From NCBI RefSeq assembly GCF_036237275.1, contig NZ_CP108352.1, positions 1,984,001 to 2,048,000 of the forward strand: DNA of 64,000 bases. Reading direction: 5' to 3'. Every line of letters starts with the position of its first letter. Within the stretch, counting starts at the first letter, position 1. Source of the stretch: Streptomyces sp. NBC_01353 (GTDB lineage Bacteria > Actinomycetota > Actinomycetes > Streptomycetales > Streptomycetaceae). The position numbers were made by a program, and so were the translations under genes. Shown piece by piece: positions 29,167 through 36,852 of the stretch. The notes below the pieces were generated by a model. The model did no database searches, had not been told where the DNA came from, and worked only from the letters and a program-made list of their open reading frames with translations.

Positions 29167-30533
29167 CCCGTCACCGCCATGTCCACAAAACGGGCATAAT
29201 GCCCCTGGAACGCGGTGGTGATCGTTGCTGTCGGGCCGCCGCGGTGCTTGCCAACGATGAGGTCGGCTTCGCCGGCGCGGGGGGATTCCTTGGCGTAGGC
29301 GTCTTCGCGGTGCAGCAGGATCACGATGTCGGCGTCCTGCTCGATGGATCCGGACTCGCGCAGGTCGGACACCATCGGCGTCTTGTCGGTCCGCTGTTCA
29401 GGCCCGCGGTTCAGCTGGGCGAGTACAACGACGGTGATGCCGAACTCCTTCGCGAGGAGCTTGAGCTGCCGCGACATCTCCGAGACGGCGACCTGACGGG
29501 ACTCGGCCTTGGGTGCCTGCATCAGCTGCAGGTAGTCGACGACGACGAGTCGGAGGCCAGCGGTGCGTACCAGGTGTCGGACGCGGGCCCGCAGGATCGG
29601 CATCGACAGGTGCGCGTTGTCGCTGATGTACAGCGGCGCCGCCTTGATCTGCGGGGCCCGCCGGGCGAGGCGCTGGACGCCGTCGTCGGTGACGGTGCCC
29701 TGCTTGATGTGGTGCAGCGGGACCCGGGCTTCGGCCGAGACGACACTGTTGGCGAGTTCGTCGCGCCCCATCTCCAGCGATTCGAACAGGGTGGTGATCC
29801 CGTTGTGGACGGCGGCGGCGCGGGCGAGGCCGAGGCCGAACGTGGTCTTGCCCATGGCGGGGCGGGCGCCGACGACGATCATCTGGCCCGGCATGAAGCC
29901 GCCGGTGAAGAGGCCGTCGAGGTCGATGAATCCGGTCGGGATGCGGTCCTCGTTCGTGGGCGGGGTGACCGCCCGCTCGAGGACACCGGCCAGCAGGTCG
30001 CTCACCTGGATGGTCTCGTCGTCGGTGCTGGTGCGGACGACGCCGTCGAGTTCGCTTTGGGCTGCTGCGACGTCGGCATCCGGGTCGAAGGCGGCCGAGC
30101 GTCCACGGGTGATGCAGTCGTGGCCGTGGGCGACGAGACGGGCGGCGACTGCCTTCCTGGTGACCTGGTCTGCGGCCCACGGCGCCGAGGCCGGCGCAGC
30201 GTCGATGTAGAGATCCCGCAGCTCGTCCTCAGTGGAAGGCACCGTGGGCATCCGGCCATCGGCTCGCCAGGCCTGCAGCTGCCGGTCGATGGCTTCCCAG
30301 CGGATGGCGCCGGGCTGGAGGCTGGCGCGGATCTCCTCGACGGCGTACCAGATCCAGCGGTAGCGGTCGGTGGTGATGTCGGCCGGGTCGAAGCCCTGCA
30401 TGGCAAGGTCGTCGACGAGGTCGGTGCGGGCCATGACCGCGGCGGCGAGAATGCGTTCGGCGTCGAGGTCGGCGATGACGGGCGGGCCGGCGGGCTGCTC
30501 GTCGAGGGGGCCGTCCCACAGGTCGGCGCTCAT
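29163..30533 (-). CDS. DnaB-like replicative helicase
   Basis: A 456-aa RecA-fold helicase. The N-terminal helical domain (ERILAAAVMARTDLVDDL) is followed by a linker and an ATPase domain with Walker A GARPAMGKT (222-230), LRLVVVDYLQLM as Walker B region, and the DnaB box VVVLAQLNRGPEQR, then DLRESGSIEQDADIVILLHR. It unwinds DNA at the replication fork. It overlaps the loader gene (ATGA) and is transcribed with it and the initiator, forming an origin-initiator-loader-helicase set. Confidence 0.93.
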   Translation of the reverse strand: MSADLWDGPLDEQPAGPPVIADLDAERILAAAVMARTDLVDDLAMQGFDPADITTDRYRWIWYAVEEIRASLQPGAIRWEAIDRQLQAWRADGRMPTVPSTEDELRDLYIDAAPASAPWAADQVTRKAVAARLVAHGHDCITRGRSAAFDPDADVAAAQSELDGVVRTSTDDETIQVSDLLAGVLERAVTPPTNEDRIPTGFIDLDGLFTGGFMPGQMIVVGARPAMGKTTFGLGLARAAAVHNGITTLFESLEMGRDELANSVVSAEARVPLHHIKQGTVTDDGVQRLARRAPQIKAAPLYISDNAHLSMPILRARVRHLVRTAGLRLVVVDYLQLMQAPKAESRQVAVSEMSRQLKLLAKEFGITVVVLAQLNRGPEQRTDKTPMVSDLRESGSIEQDADIVILLHREDAYAKESPRAGEADLIVGKHRGGPTATITTAFQGHYARFVDMAVTG

Positions 30534-31147
30534 GCGGCCACCGCCCGACGGTCGTGGCCCTTGAGGAGGAGTACGCCGCCGCGGAACATCTCGCGGAGCC
30601 GGGACTGGACGCGGTCGCCGACGATGTCGCCGGTTTCTCCAGGGAGCACGTCACAGGTGATGAGGCAGGGCCGGCCGTTGATGTACCGCTCGTCGAAGAT
30701 CTCGTAGAGCCGTTCCTGGGTCCAGCCGGTTGGGGAGACGCGGGCTGCGGCGAGGTCGTCGATGTAGAGCAGGTCGGCGTTCTGAAGTTCGGCGGTGAGC
30801 AGGCGGACGTCGAGGTCACGGTTGTCGGGGCGCAGGGCGTCGAAGAGGGCGGTGGAGCGCCAGGTCTCGATCGACGGCATGGAGCCGGTTCGGGTGATGT
30901 GGGTGGCGAGCCAGCTGCGCGTGGCTTGCCAGGCGGTGTGCGTCTTGCCGACGCCGATGGCTCCGGTGAGGAACAGGCTGCGGGGGGCGGCGTCGCCCTG
31001 GTCGGCCCACTCGGCCGCCTTGGTGTGGATCTCGATGTCACCTCGGTAGATGAGGGGGGTGCGGCCGAGGAAGCCGGTGACAGCGTCCTCGCGGCGCTCC
31101 TGCAGCACGGACTGCCGATCGTCGTCTCGGTCAGAAGTTGAGGGCAT
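30530..31147 (-). CDS. DnaC/IstB-like helicase loader ATPase
   Basis: A 205-aa AAA+ protein with Walker A GAIGVGKT (62-69), Walker B LLYIDDLA and a sensor-type segment (PCLITCDVLPGE), followed by RVQSRLREMF. The length and lack of extra domains fit DnaC/DnaI-type loaders that deliver helicase to the origin. Its gene overlaps the initiator gene upstream by 17 nt and the helicase gene downstream by 4 nt, so all three are cotranslated. Confidence 0.88.
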   Translation of the reverse strand: MPSTSDRDDDRQSVLQERREDAVTGFLGRTPLIYRGDIEIHTKAAEWADQGDAAPRSLFLTGAIGVGKTHTAWQATRSWLATHITRTGSMPSIETWRSTALFDALRPDNRDLDVRLLTAELQNADLLYIDDLAAARVSPTGWTQERLYEIFDERYINGRPCLITCDVLPGETGDIVGDRVQSRLREMFRGGVLLLKGHDRRAVAA

Positions 31148-32021
31148 CCTGGATCTCCTCTTCGGTCATGTGGGTCATGTCGCGGGGGGCGGTCTTGGGG
31201 CTGGCGGGCTGGCCGCGGCGCTGCTCGCTGGTGGCCTGGCGGCGGAGAGTGGGGAACTTCTCGCGGAGCTTGGCCGGGCTGAGGATGTGGGCGTTCCAGA
31301 AGTCGGATGCGTGGGCCCAGTCGATGGCGGCGATTGCTTGGTCGGGCGTGATCTCGTCGATGTCGAGGAGCCGGCGCATGTCGGTTCGCCACTTGCTGGT
31401 GATGCGGGGGCGCTTGTCGCCGCCCTTCTCGATCACGGTGGCCAGGTGCTTGCAGACGCGTTCGACGTCGTGGCGAAGCGGCGCTTCCGAGGACTCCGAA
31501 GGAGTTCGAGTAGTTCTTTCTTTTACTTCTGTCTCTGTCTCTGTCTCTGCTTCGATTTTGCTTCGCGCTTGCTTCGGTTTTGCTGAAGCACTTGCTTCGT
31601 CGTTTGCTTCGGCTGCGGAAGCCGCTCGGCGGACCTCTCCGGAGCGGCGGCCACCCCTGCGACCTGCGGCTGCGCGCTTGGCGCTGAGCTCTTTGACCTC
31701 GGAAGAGGAACGCTGGTGGGTGACGTAGTCGTGGACGACGTAGGTGTCGTCGGCGGCCGGGGGGCAGTTCTGGCAGTCGTGGCCGAAGCCGTGCCACAAG
31801 CCGACGCGCAACAACGCTGAAGCAAGTGCTTCGCTTTTGCTTGAGTCGGTCAGCCGAGGGACGAGTCCCTTGGGGATCACTCCGTCGGTGAGCTGGCGCG
31901 AGCAGTAGGCGAGGCCGCAGATGTACAGCCAGGCCGCTTCCCCGCCCGCAGCGATGATCTTCGGGTGGTCCGGCAGACCGTCGTGCACCCTGACGTAAGT
32001 GCGCGTGTCCTTCTCGGCCAT
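31131..32021 (-). CDS. Replication initiator-like protein (lambda O/DnaD type)
   Basis: A 296-aa protein starting behind AAGGAAG. Residues 1-95 form a winged-helix-like domain (LPDHPKIIAAGGEAAWLYIC, YVVHDYVTHQRS). Residues 100-175 are low-complexity (Ala/Lys/Glu, with a Glu-Thr run); residues 180-296 are a second helical domain resembling DnaD/O-type (KWRTDMRRLLDID, AIAAIDWAHASDFW). The middle is AT-richer than its surroundings and carries 11-12-bp-phased CGAAGCA repeats. By position and architecture it should bind the origin and recruit the loader-helicase. Confidence 0.8.
   Translation of the reverse strand: MAEKDTRTYVRVHDGLPDHPKIIAAGGEAAWLYICGLAYCSRQLTDGVIPKGLVPRLTDSSKSEALASALLRVGLWHGFGHDCQNCPPAADDTYVVHDYVTHQRSSSEVKELSAKRAAAGRRGGRRSGEVRRAASAAEANDEASASAKPKQARSKIEAETETETEVKERTTRTPSESSEAPLRHDVERVCKHLATVIEKGGDKRPRITSKWRTDMRRLLDIDEITPDQAIAAIDWAHASDFWNAHILSPAKLREKFPTLRRQATSEQRRGQPASPKTAPRDMTHMTEEEIQDALNF
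31548..31611. repeat. Helically phased iteron-like array, candidate replication origin
   Basis: GCTTCG (CGAAGC on the coding strand) occurs at 31549, 31560, 31571, 31594 and 31606, with an imperfect inverted copy (GCTGAAGC) at 31582; intervals are 11, 11, 11, 12 and 12 bp, about one helical turn. As the spacing is not a multiple of three, copies fall in different codon frames, so protein repetition does not explain them. An AT-rich/pyrimidine-rich stretch (about 31505-31548) adjoins. The layout resembles origins embedded in initiator genes. Confidence 0.65.
31814..31844. repeat. Second cluster of the iteron-like motif
   Basis: GCTGAAGCA and GCTTCG occur head-to-head (31816-31833) exactly as in the first array, with 3 nt between them, and TTTTGCTT follows. 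The two clusters are about 235 bp apart and both lie inside the initiator gene. Confidence 0.5.
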
Positions 32022-32055
32022 CGGAGCTTCCTTCAAGAGCAGGTGGGTGGGTGGT

Positions 32056-32475
32056 CTAGGCGGCGGTCGCGAGGTCGGCTACGGCGGCTTTCCACTGCCG
32101 CTCCTGGATGCGGACCCGGCCGAGGCAGATGGCGCAGTAGCCGCGGCCGGCGCGGGCCCTGTTGCAGCCGGGGAGGGTGCACAGGTCTTCGGGGCCGAGG
32201 AGTCCGGCGTCTGCTTCCCACTCCTTGATGAGCCGCTCGTACAGGCCGAGCTGGATGGAGACCTGGACGCGGGGCACGTTGCGCTGGCGAAGGTGGAGGG
32301 CGGCGACCCGCGCTTCGTCGTGGGTGAGCTCGACGCGCGGGTGCTCGCCGGCGACGGCCCGCGCGACGGCGACGTGGTCGACGGTCTCGGTGCTGAACTC
32401 GTCTTCGGTGGCGGGCGGGATGTAGAGGAGGCTGGCGCCGCGGGGGCGGCCTCCTTTGAAGGCGGGGTAGCTCAC
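32056..32475 (-). CDS. Early protein with C-terminal zinc motif
   Basis: A 139-aa protein starting at GTG (VSYPAFKGGRPRGASLLY). The middle is helical with VDHVAVARAVAGEHP and an HTH-like stretch (VPRVQVSIQLGLYERLIKEW); the end carries CTLPGCNRARAGRGYCAIC, a four-Cys zinc site. It might be a DNA-binding protein. The start overlaps the previous stop (GTGA). Confidence 0.7.
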   Translation of the reverse strand: MSYPAFKGGRPRGASLLYIPPATEDEFSTETVDHVAVARAVAGEHPRVELTHDEARVAALHLRQRNVPRVQVSIQLGLYERLIKEWEADAGLLGPEDLCTLPGCNRARAGRGYCAICLGRVRIQERQWKAAVADLATAA

Positions 32476-32723
32476 GGCTGCTCCTTCCGCTGCTGCGGGA
32501 TGTGGACGGGGAGGGCGTAGATGGCTTCGCAGATGGCGGTGTCTTCGCGGGCTTCGCGCATCCGCCGGTCGGCCCGCCAGCGGTCGCGGTCGGCCATGAC
32601 CTGCTCGACGGTCCGGGTGCGGCGCCAGGCGGCGGCGCTTACGGCCTCGGCGCGGCGGGTTCGGAGTGCGGTCACGACGCCGGCCAGGAGGGCAAGGCCG
32701 ACGACGACCCAGGCCGGGCTCAT
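32472..32723 (-). CDS. Small single-pass membrane protein
   Basis: An 83-aa protein starting MSPAWVVVGLALLAGVVTAL. Residues 4-21 are a membrane helix, after which a long charged helix follows (RDRWRADRRMREAREDT). Its ATG overlaps the previous stop (ATGA). The topology suggests a membrane-anchored coiled coil. Function unknown. Confidence 0.7.
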   Translation of the reverse strand: MSPAWVVVGLALLAGVVTALRTRRAEAVSAAAWRRTRTVEQVMADRDRWRADRRMREAREDTAICEAIYALPVHIPQQRKEQP

Positions 32724-33091
32724 GCCGCGGCCTTCCTCTGCCGTGCGGCGCTGCGCTGCTCGGCTATGACGAGGCCCTTGACGCTCAGTCGCCACAGCGC
32801 GATCCGGTGCCCGTGGGTGGAGCCGAGGGTGGAGGGGACGACCCGCCCGGTGTGCTCGATGATTCCGGCGGTCCGCAGCGAGTTGATGGCGGCGCCGAGG
32901 AACCCGTGGCCCATCTCGGGGAGCACGTCACGAACGTCGTTCGCGGAGAACTCGTCGTAGCGGAGGCCGAAGGCGTACACGGCCTGCTCGACGAGGAAGC
33001 GGTCCCAGGAGGACTGCTCGGCGATGGTCTCGAGGAGGAAGTCCTTCTCGGCGGAGGCGAGACGCTCGGCCGGGGTGAGGCGACGGGTCAT
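32720..33091 (-). CDS. Winged-helix-like early protein
   Basis: A 123-aa protein starting MTRRLTPAERLASAEKDF behind GAGGACACC. Residues 45-85 look like a winged helix (SANDVRDVLPEMGHGFLGAAINS, LRTAGIIEHTGRV), with a HGHRIALWRLS strand after it and a basic tail (RQRKAAA). It is likely a DNA-binding regulator or replication accessory protein. An earlier in-frame ATG at 33109 is less likely. Confidence 0.7.
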   Translation of the reverse strand: MTRRLTPAERLASAEKDFLLETIAEQSSWDRFLVEQAVYAFGLRYDEFSANDVRDVLPEMGHGFLGAAINSLRTAGIIEHTGRVVPSTLGSTHGHRIALWRLSVKGLVIAEQRSAARQRKAAA

Positions 33092-33125
33092 GGCGGTGTC
33101 CTCTCTCATCTGCTCTGCTGGGGGG

Positions 33126-33154
33126 TGGCTCGCCCCGATTGCCGCGGGGCGAGC
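33126..33154 (-). terminator. Terminator-like hairpin after the Sak4-like gene
   Basis: GGCTCGCCCC (33126-33135) pairs perfectly with GGGGCGAGCC (33145-33154), loop 9 nt, 8 nt beyond the stop of the Sak4-like gene in the direction of transcription. Confidence 0.7.
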
Positions 33155-33161
33155 CGTGGCG

Positions 33162-34130
33162 TTACTGGGCGGCCTTGAGCGCGGTGCCGCGCTCCTTGAT
33201 GTAGGCGCCGAGACTGGTGGGCTGGCCGGTCTCGGGGTGCATGAGCGGGGTCGCCAGAGCGCTGGCGGCCTCGACGTCGCGGTAGAGGGCGAGGAGTCCG
33301 TCGGCGGTGGCCTCGGCGGAGCTGGCCAGGTCGACCCACGTCGTGGCGTCGATCTCCTTGGCGCCGGCTCGCAGCCAGTCGAGGTAGGGCTTGGCGATGT
33401 CGGCGGCGCCGTCGGGTCGGTCGAGTTCCAGGCCGCGAAAGGCGGGGCAGCGGGACTTGATGAACCGCAGCTGGTTGTGCCGGTTCAACTCGGCGGCGAC
33501 GCCGAACTCGAACTCGATGCCCTTGCGCTGCTCAGCGAGGACGCCCTTGTCTACGGGGACCTTCTGCCCGCGCTCGTTCTCCTCGAGGACCCACTTCGTG
33601 GAGGCCCGCATAGTGGCGACGATGTGGCCCGGGTAGGCCATGAGCGCTTCGATCATGTCGTTCTGGAGCTCGCCACCGTCCTTCCAGCCGGCGAACTTGT
33701 TCCCGCCGTACTTGCTGGCGGCCTTGTCGACCTGGTCGAGGGTGCCGTCGGCTCCCTTCCAGTAGTGCGACAGGGAGTCGACCATGGCGACCGGGTAGCC
33801 GGCCTGCGCTGCGGCGGCGAGGGCCTTGATGAGGTCGCGAGGGTCGTAGCGGCGCATGGGCAGGGTGTCGAACTGGGCGCCGGGGATGTCGTCGATGTAG
33901 AGGCTGGCGGCGCCGCGTTCGGTGTCGATGACGGCGAACCGCTCACCCTCGGCGAAGCCAGCAGCGATGGACAGGCCTGTCCAGGTCTTGCCAGATCCGG
34001 AGGGGCCCTGGAGGGAAAGCCGTGCCCGCTGGCCGTCCTTACTGGCAGGGCGGAAGGTGAAGGGTCCGTTGTCATAGTCGTCGGCCTGCTGGGGCCGCGC
34101 GGTGCGGGTGGGAGGCGGAAGCTGGGACAC
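33162..34130 (-). CDS. Sak4-like RecA-fold ATPase (single-strand annealing type)
   Basis: A 322-aa protein starting GTG behind AGGAGAACC. It has Walker A GPSGSGKT (42-49), AVIDTERGAASLY (a DTExG signature of the AAA_24/Sak4 group), AMVDSLSHYW as Walker B strand and HIVATMRASTKWV after it. Sak4 proteins are phage recombinases that work with single-strand binding proteins. The neighbour upstream is a RecE-like exonuclease, giving the exonuclease-annealase pair of a phage recombination module. No separate SSB gene is seen in the window. Confidence 0.8.
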   Translation of the reverse strand: MSQLPPPTRTARPQQADDYDNGPFTFRPASKDGQRARLSLQGPSGSGKTWTGLSIAAGFAEGERFAVIDTERGAASLYIDDIPGAQFDTLPMRRYDPRDLIKALAAAAQAGYPVAMVDSLSHYWKGADGTLDQVDKAASKYGGNKFAGWKDGGELQNDMIEALMAYPGHIVATMRASTKWVLEENERGQKVPVDKGVLAEQRKGIEFEFGVAAELNRHNQLRFIKSRCPAFRGLELDRPDGAADIAKPYLDWLRAGAKEIDATTWVDLASSAEATADGLLALYRDVEAASALATPLMHPETGQPTSLGAYIKERGTALKAAQ

Positions 34131-34140
34131 GAGGGTTCTC

Positions 34141-34968
34141 CTAGGCGTACTGGCGCTCGACCCACGGGGGGACCGAGATGAGGACGGTGCTGTCGCTGTA
34201 GGCCGGCCAGTGGCCGGTCGCGCGGCCCGCGGCGTACAGGTGCAGGGCCCGCTCATTGAGGCGGCGGCCGATGCTCATGGCGGTGGCGTCGAGTTCGGCG
34301 ACGGTCACCAGGTAGGGCGGCTGCTTCTCCTGGTAGATGAACTTGAAGAAGGCGGTCGGCGGGATGAGGCCGAGCTCGACCGCGGTGGTCAGGTAGAAGT
34401 CGTCCTGCTGGTGGTAGCCCCACTCGTGGACGGTCTTCTCGAGGGCGAGCGGGTGGACGGAGCGGGTGGTCTTGTAGTCGACGATTCCGTCGGGGCGGAG
34501 CCAGTCGAATCGGGTCCGGCGCCAGATGCCGTTGTGGTCGGGCCAGAAGGCGGACTGTTCGGCGATGCCGCTTCGGGGAGTGAGGAGGTCGGCGGCTTCG
34601 GGGTTGCTGGCGAGGGCTTGGGCCATGTCGTCGATGCGCTGGCGGGCTTCGGCCTTGAGGGGCACGTTGCCGGCGGCGCGTATGGCGGCGACCTTGGCCT
34701 TGGTCTCGTCGGTGTCCCAGCGCTTCTCGTCGACGACGATCAGCTCGGGTCCGTCGCCGAGGACGACGGTGTGGGCTGCGGTGCCGAACTCGTAGGCCGG
34801 CTTGTAGGGCTCGGGGTTGTCGAGGAAGTACTTGAACCGGGCGGGGCAGTCGGTGAGGCGCCGGATACCGGTGGAGGAGAGGCTGCCGCCGGGGATGGGG
34901 TCGCTGTGGTACAGCTCGGCGGGGATGTCGTACAGGCCGGGCTCGACCTCGCCCCCGGCGGCGGTCAC
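34141..34968 (-). CDS. RecE/Cas4-like PD-(D/E)XK exonuclease
   Basis: A 275-aa protein starting at GTG (VTAAGGEVEPGLYDIPAEL). It contains LYHSDPIPGGSLSSTGIRRL, ARFKYFLDNPE, GTAAHTVVLG, the nuclease core (GIVDYKTTRSVHP, a D-x-K pair) and a QQDDFYLTTAVELG helix: features of the RecE C-terminal/DUF3799 family of 5'-3' dsDNA exonucleases. It should resect ends for the Sak4-like ATPase encoded 10 nt downstream. The start overlaps the upstream zinc-ribbon gene (GTGA). Confidence 0.88.
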   Translation of the reverse strand: MTAAGGEVEPGLYDIPAELYHSDPIPGGSLSSTGIRRLTDCPARFKYFLDNPEPYKPAYEFGTAAHTVVLGDGPELIVVDEKRWDTDETKAKVAAIRAAGNVPLKAEARQRIDDMAQALASNPEAADLLTPRSGIAEQSAFWPDHNGIWRRTRFDWLRPDGIVDYKTTRSVHPLALEKTVHEWGYHQQDDFYLTTAVELGLIPPTAFFKFIYQEKQPPYLVTVAELDATAMSIGRRLNERALHLYAAGRATGHWPAYSDSTVLISVPPWVERQYA

Positions 34969-35069
34969 TTGGTGCCGTCCTCGGCGTCGAGGCAGTCTTC
35001 GCAGACGGGCCCTTCGGGTCGGCGGACGAACGGGCCGGCGGTGTCTTCGCAGCGGGCGCAGGCAATCAC
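34965..35069 (-). CDS. 34-aa zinc-ribbon microprotein
   Basis: Starts at GTG (VIACARCEDTAGPFVRR) and has two CxxC pairs (CARC and CEDC), a minimal zinc ribbon. Both ends overlap neighbours as GTGA, linking it translationally to the exonuclease. Such short Cys-knuckle proteins are easily overlooked; here codon use and coupling support it. Confidence 0.7.
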   Translation of the reverse strand: MIACARCEDTAGPFVRRPEGPVCEDCLDAEDGTK

Positions 35070-35401
35070 GCGGCCACCTCATCCGGGCCGCAGGTGTCGC
35101 ATCCGTCGATGCCGCAGTTGAGTCCGTGGGCGTGCTCGGTGGCCTGGGTCCAGGCGTAGCCGTGGTGCAGGACGACGGCGTGCATGGACAGGGCGTGGTG
35201 GTGGCGGGTCCTCAGGTCGGCGAAGACGGCGTTGTGCTCGGCGGCGAACTGGAGCGCCTCCGGAAGGCTGGGCTGCGGGTGGACGTCGTCGGTGCCGAGG
35301 ATCCAGACCGACCACTCGAGGTCGGCGACGCCGATGCAGGTGCGGTTCTCTCCGAAGAGGATCTGCTTCTCCTCGGCGAGGAGGCGGATGGGCATGGTCA
35401 C
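35066..35401 (-). CDS. Small His/Cys-rich early protein
   Basis: A 111-aa protein starting at GTG behind AGGAGCCC. The first half is beta-rich (ADLEWSVWILGTDDVHPQP), then a helix with HHHALSMHAVVLHHGYAW, and the end has CGIDGCDTCG. The many His/Cys may bind metal. It resembles proteins in Streptomyces phage early regions with no assigned role. Confidence 0.7.
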   Translation of the reverse strand: MTMPIRLLAEEKQILFGENRTCIGVADLEWSVWILGTDDVHPQPSLPEALQFAAEHNAVFADLRTRHHHALSMHAVVLHHGYAWTQATEHAHGLNCGIDGCDTCGPDEVAA

Positions 35402-35425
35402 TGCGGGCTCCTGAGGGTGTGGGGT

Positions 35426-35470
35426 GCCAGGGGCCCGCCCCGCTGGGGGATGGCAGGGCGGGCCCCTGGC
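35426..35470 (-). terminator. 15-bp perfect hairpin after the sliding-clamp gene
   Basis: GCCAGGGGCCCGCCC (35426-35440) pairs perfectly with GGGCGGGCCCCTGGC (35456-35470) around a 15-nt loop, 45 nt beyond the clamp stop. It is one of the strongest hairpins in the window. Confidence 0.8.
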
Positions 35471-35515
35471 CGGCGCGGACCTGGGGGATCAACGCGCCGT
35501 CTATGGGGTGGCGGG

Positions 35516-36634
35516 CTACTTGAGTCGGACGGGCATACACACGGCCCGGTAGGTGGCGTCGTCGACGGGCTCGATGAGGACCGGCTTGTTCGGCGTGGTG
35601 AACCAGATCCGTGCAGGGCCGTCGATGGGCGCGAGCAGGGATGAGAGGAATCCGGGCCGGTAGCCGGCGGTGAACCCGTCGACCCCTTCCGTCATCACCT
35701 CGAGGCGGCTGGCGCCCTTGTTGCCGTGGGCGCCGCCCGACACGGTCAGCACATCCGAGTCGACGGTGAACACGACGGCCTGGTCGCCGTTGTCGTTGAC
35801 GAGGGCCGCGCGCTTTGCCGCTTCCAGCAGTTCGGCTGCGCCGACGCCGATCCAGCCCACAGCCTTGGCCGGGTCGGGGAAGAAGCCGTTGATGTTGGGG
35901 AAGTCGGCGCCGATGGTGCGGCTGGCCGTGGTCAGCCGGTCGGTGGCCAGCGCGGCGACCGCGCCGTCCGCGGACGGGAAGGCGATGCGCACCTGGGCGC
36001 CGGCCATCTGCTTGGCGGTGACCGCGATCCCGTCTGCCGGCAGGAGGAGTTCGCCGTCGGCGTCGCCGTCGGGGGTCCACGGGATCCGGTGGCGGACGAT
36101 GCGGTACCGGTCCGACGCCGACACGACGAGCTCGTCGCCGTCGGCGAGGACGTGGACGCCGCTGAAGCCTTCCATGGTCCCCACGGCTTCCTTCGGGGGC
36201 ATGGCTGCCGACGCGGCGTGGACCACAGCAGCGGCGAACGCGGCCCCGTCGACGGATCCTGCCGCCCCGGGCGGGGTCGGCAGCGCCGGGTAGTCGCGGT
36301 GCTCCATCGTCGGCAGCGTGAACGTGGTGCCGGGCGCGGCGAGGGTGACCTCGTGGTCGTCGACGATGAGGTCGACAGGCCCGGCGGGCAGGGCGGCGGC
36401 GACATCGGCGAGGAGCCGGCCGGACACGAGGGCCTTCCCTGCCTCCAGTACGTCGGCGTCGAGGGTGGCCTGGGTGGCGGTCTCCAGGTCGAACCCGGAC
36501 AGGTGCACCGGGCCGTCCTCGGGGGCGTCGATGAGGAGGCCGGCCAGGACCGGGTTGACCGGGTTGCCGGGCAGTCGGCGGAAGGCGTGCTTGGCGGCGT
36601 CCGCGAGGGTCCGCTGCTCGATACGGAGTTTCAT
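35516..36634 (-). CDS. DNA polymerase III beta clamp homologue (phage-encoded)
   Basis: A 372-aa protein starting MKLRIEQRTLADAAKHAFRRL, close to the 366-380 aa of bacterial beta clamps. It shows the three-domain pattern: LAGLLIDAPEDGPVHLSGFD in domain I, GFSGVHVLADGDELVVSASDRYR in domain II and a final YRAVCMPVRLK, like the conserved C-terminus (MPVRL) of DnaN. The family tethers polymerase to DNA. A clamp carried by a phage may serve its own replisome or redirect host polymerase; no phage polymerase gene is in the window. It overlaps the previous stop by 1 nt (TGATG). Confidence 0.93.
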   Translation of the reverse strand: MKLRIEQRTLADAAKHAFRRLPGNPVNPVLAGLLIDAPEDGPVHLSGFDLETATQATLDADVLEAGKALVSGRLLADVAAALPAGPVDLIVDDHEVTLAAPGTTFTLPTMEHRDYPALPTPPGAAGSVDGAAFAAAVVHAASAAMPPKEAVGTMEGFSGVHVLADGDELVVSASDRYRIVRHRIPWTPDGDADGELLLPADGIAVTAKQMAGAQVRIAFPSADGAVAALATDRLTTASRTIGADFPNINGFFPDPAKAVGWIGVGAAELLEAAKRAALVNDNGDQAVVFTVDSDVLTVSGGAHGNKGASRLEVMTEGVDGFTAGYRPGFLSSLLAPIDGPARIWFTTPNKPVLIEPVDDATYRAVCMPVRLK

Positions 36635-36786
36635 CAGGCGGCCCACCGCGGGGGGTCGAAGTGGAGGCGGCGCCCGGCTTCAGGCTGGTCTTCGGCGTCG
36701 GCCTGGTCGTCGCTCTCGGGCTGGGCGTAGCCGTCGGTCTGGATGTCCTCGACGGGGAACAGGGCGGGCTGGGTGTACTCGTTCAC
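36634..36786 (-). CDS. 50-aa acidic protein coupled to the clamp
   Basis: Starts at GTG (VNEYTQPALFPVEDIQTDG) with AAGGAG upstream, very acidic in the middle, and ends DPPRWAA. Its stop overlaps the clamp start as TGATG. The sequence QPALFPVED resembles the QL-LF-type clamp-binding peptides, so it could be a clamp-binding partner; this is an inference from a short motif. Confidence 0.65.
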   Translation of the reverse strand: MNEYTQPALFPVEDIQTDGYAQPESDDQADAEDQPEAGRRLHFDPPRWAA

Positions 36787-36810
36787 GGGGTACTCCTTCA
36801 GGTGGTTGAG

Positions 36811-36849
36811 CGCCGGGGCGGCGGGTGGGGCTGCACCGCCGGCCCGGCG
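36811..36849 (-). terminator. GC-rich hairpin after the coiled-coil gene
   Basis: CGCCGGG-G-CGGCGG (36811-36824) pairs with CCGCCG-G-CCCGGCG (36836-36849) with one mismatch and an 11-nt loop, just past the stop of the next upstream gene. Confidence 0.65.
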
Positions 36850-36852
36850 AGT

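Noticed and set aside
31505-31548. Simple repeat TCTGTC/CTCTGT read as a phase-variable tract
   Set aside because: It encodes a short Glu-Thr run with few copies; no evidence of frame variation. It is better seen as the AT-/pyrimidine-rich side of the origin candidate.
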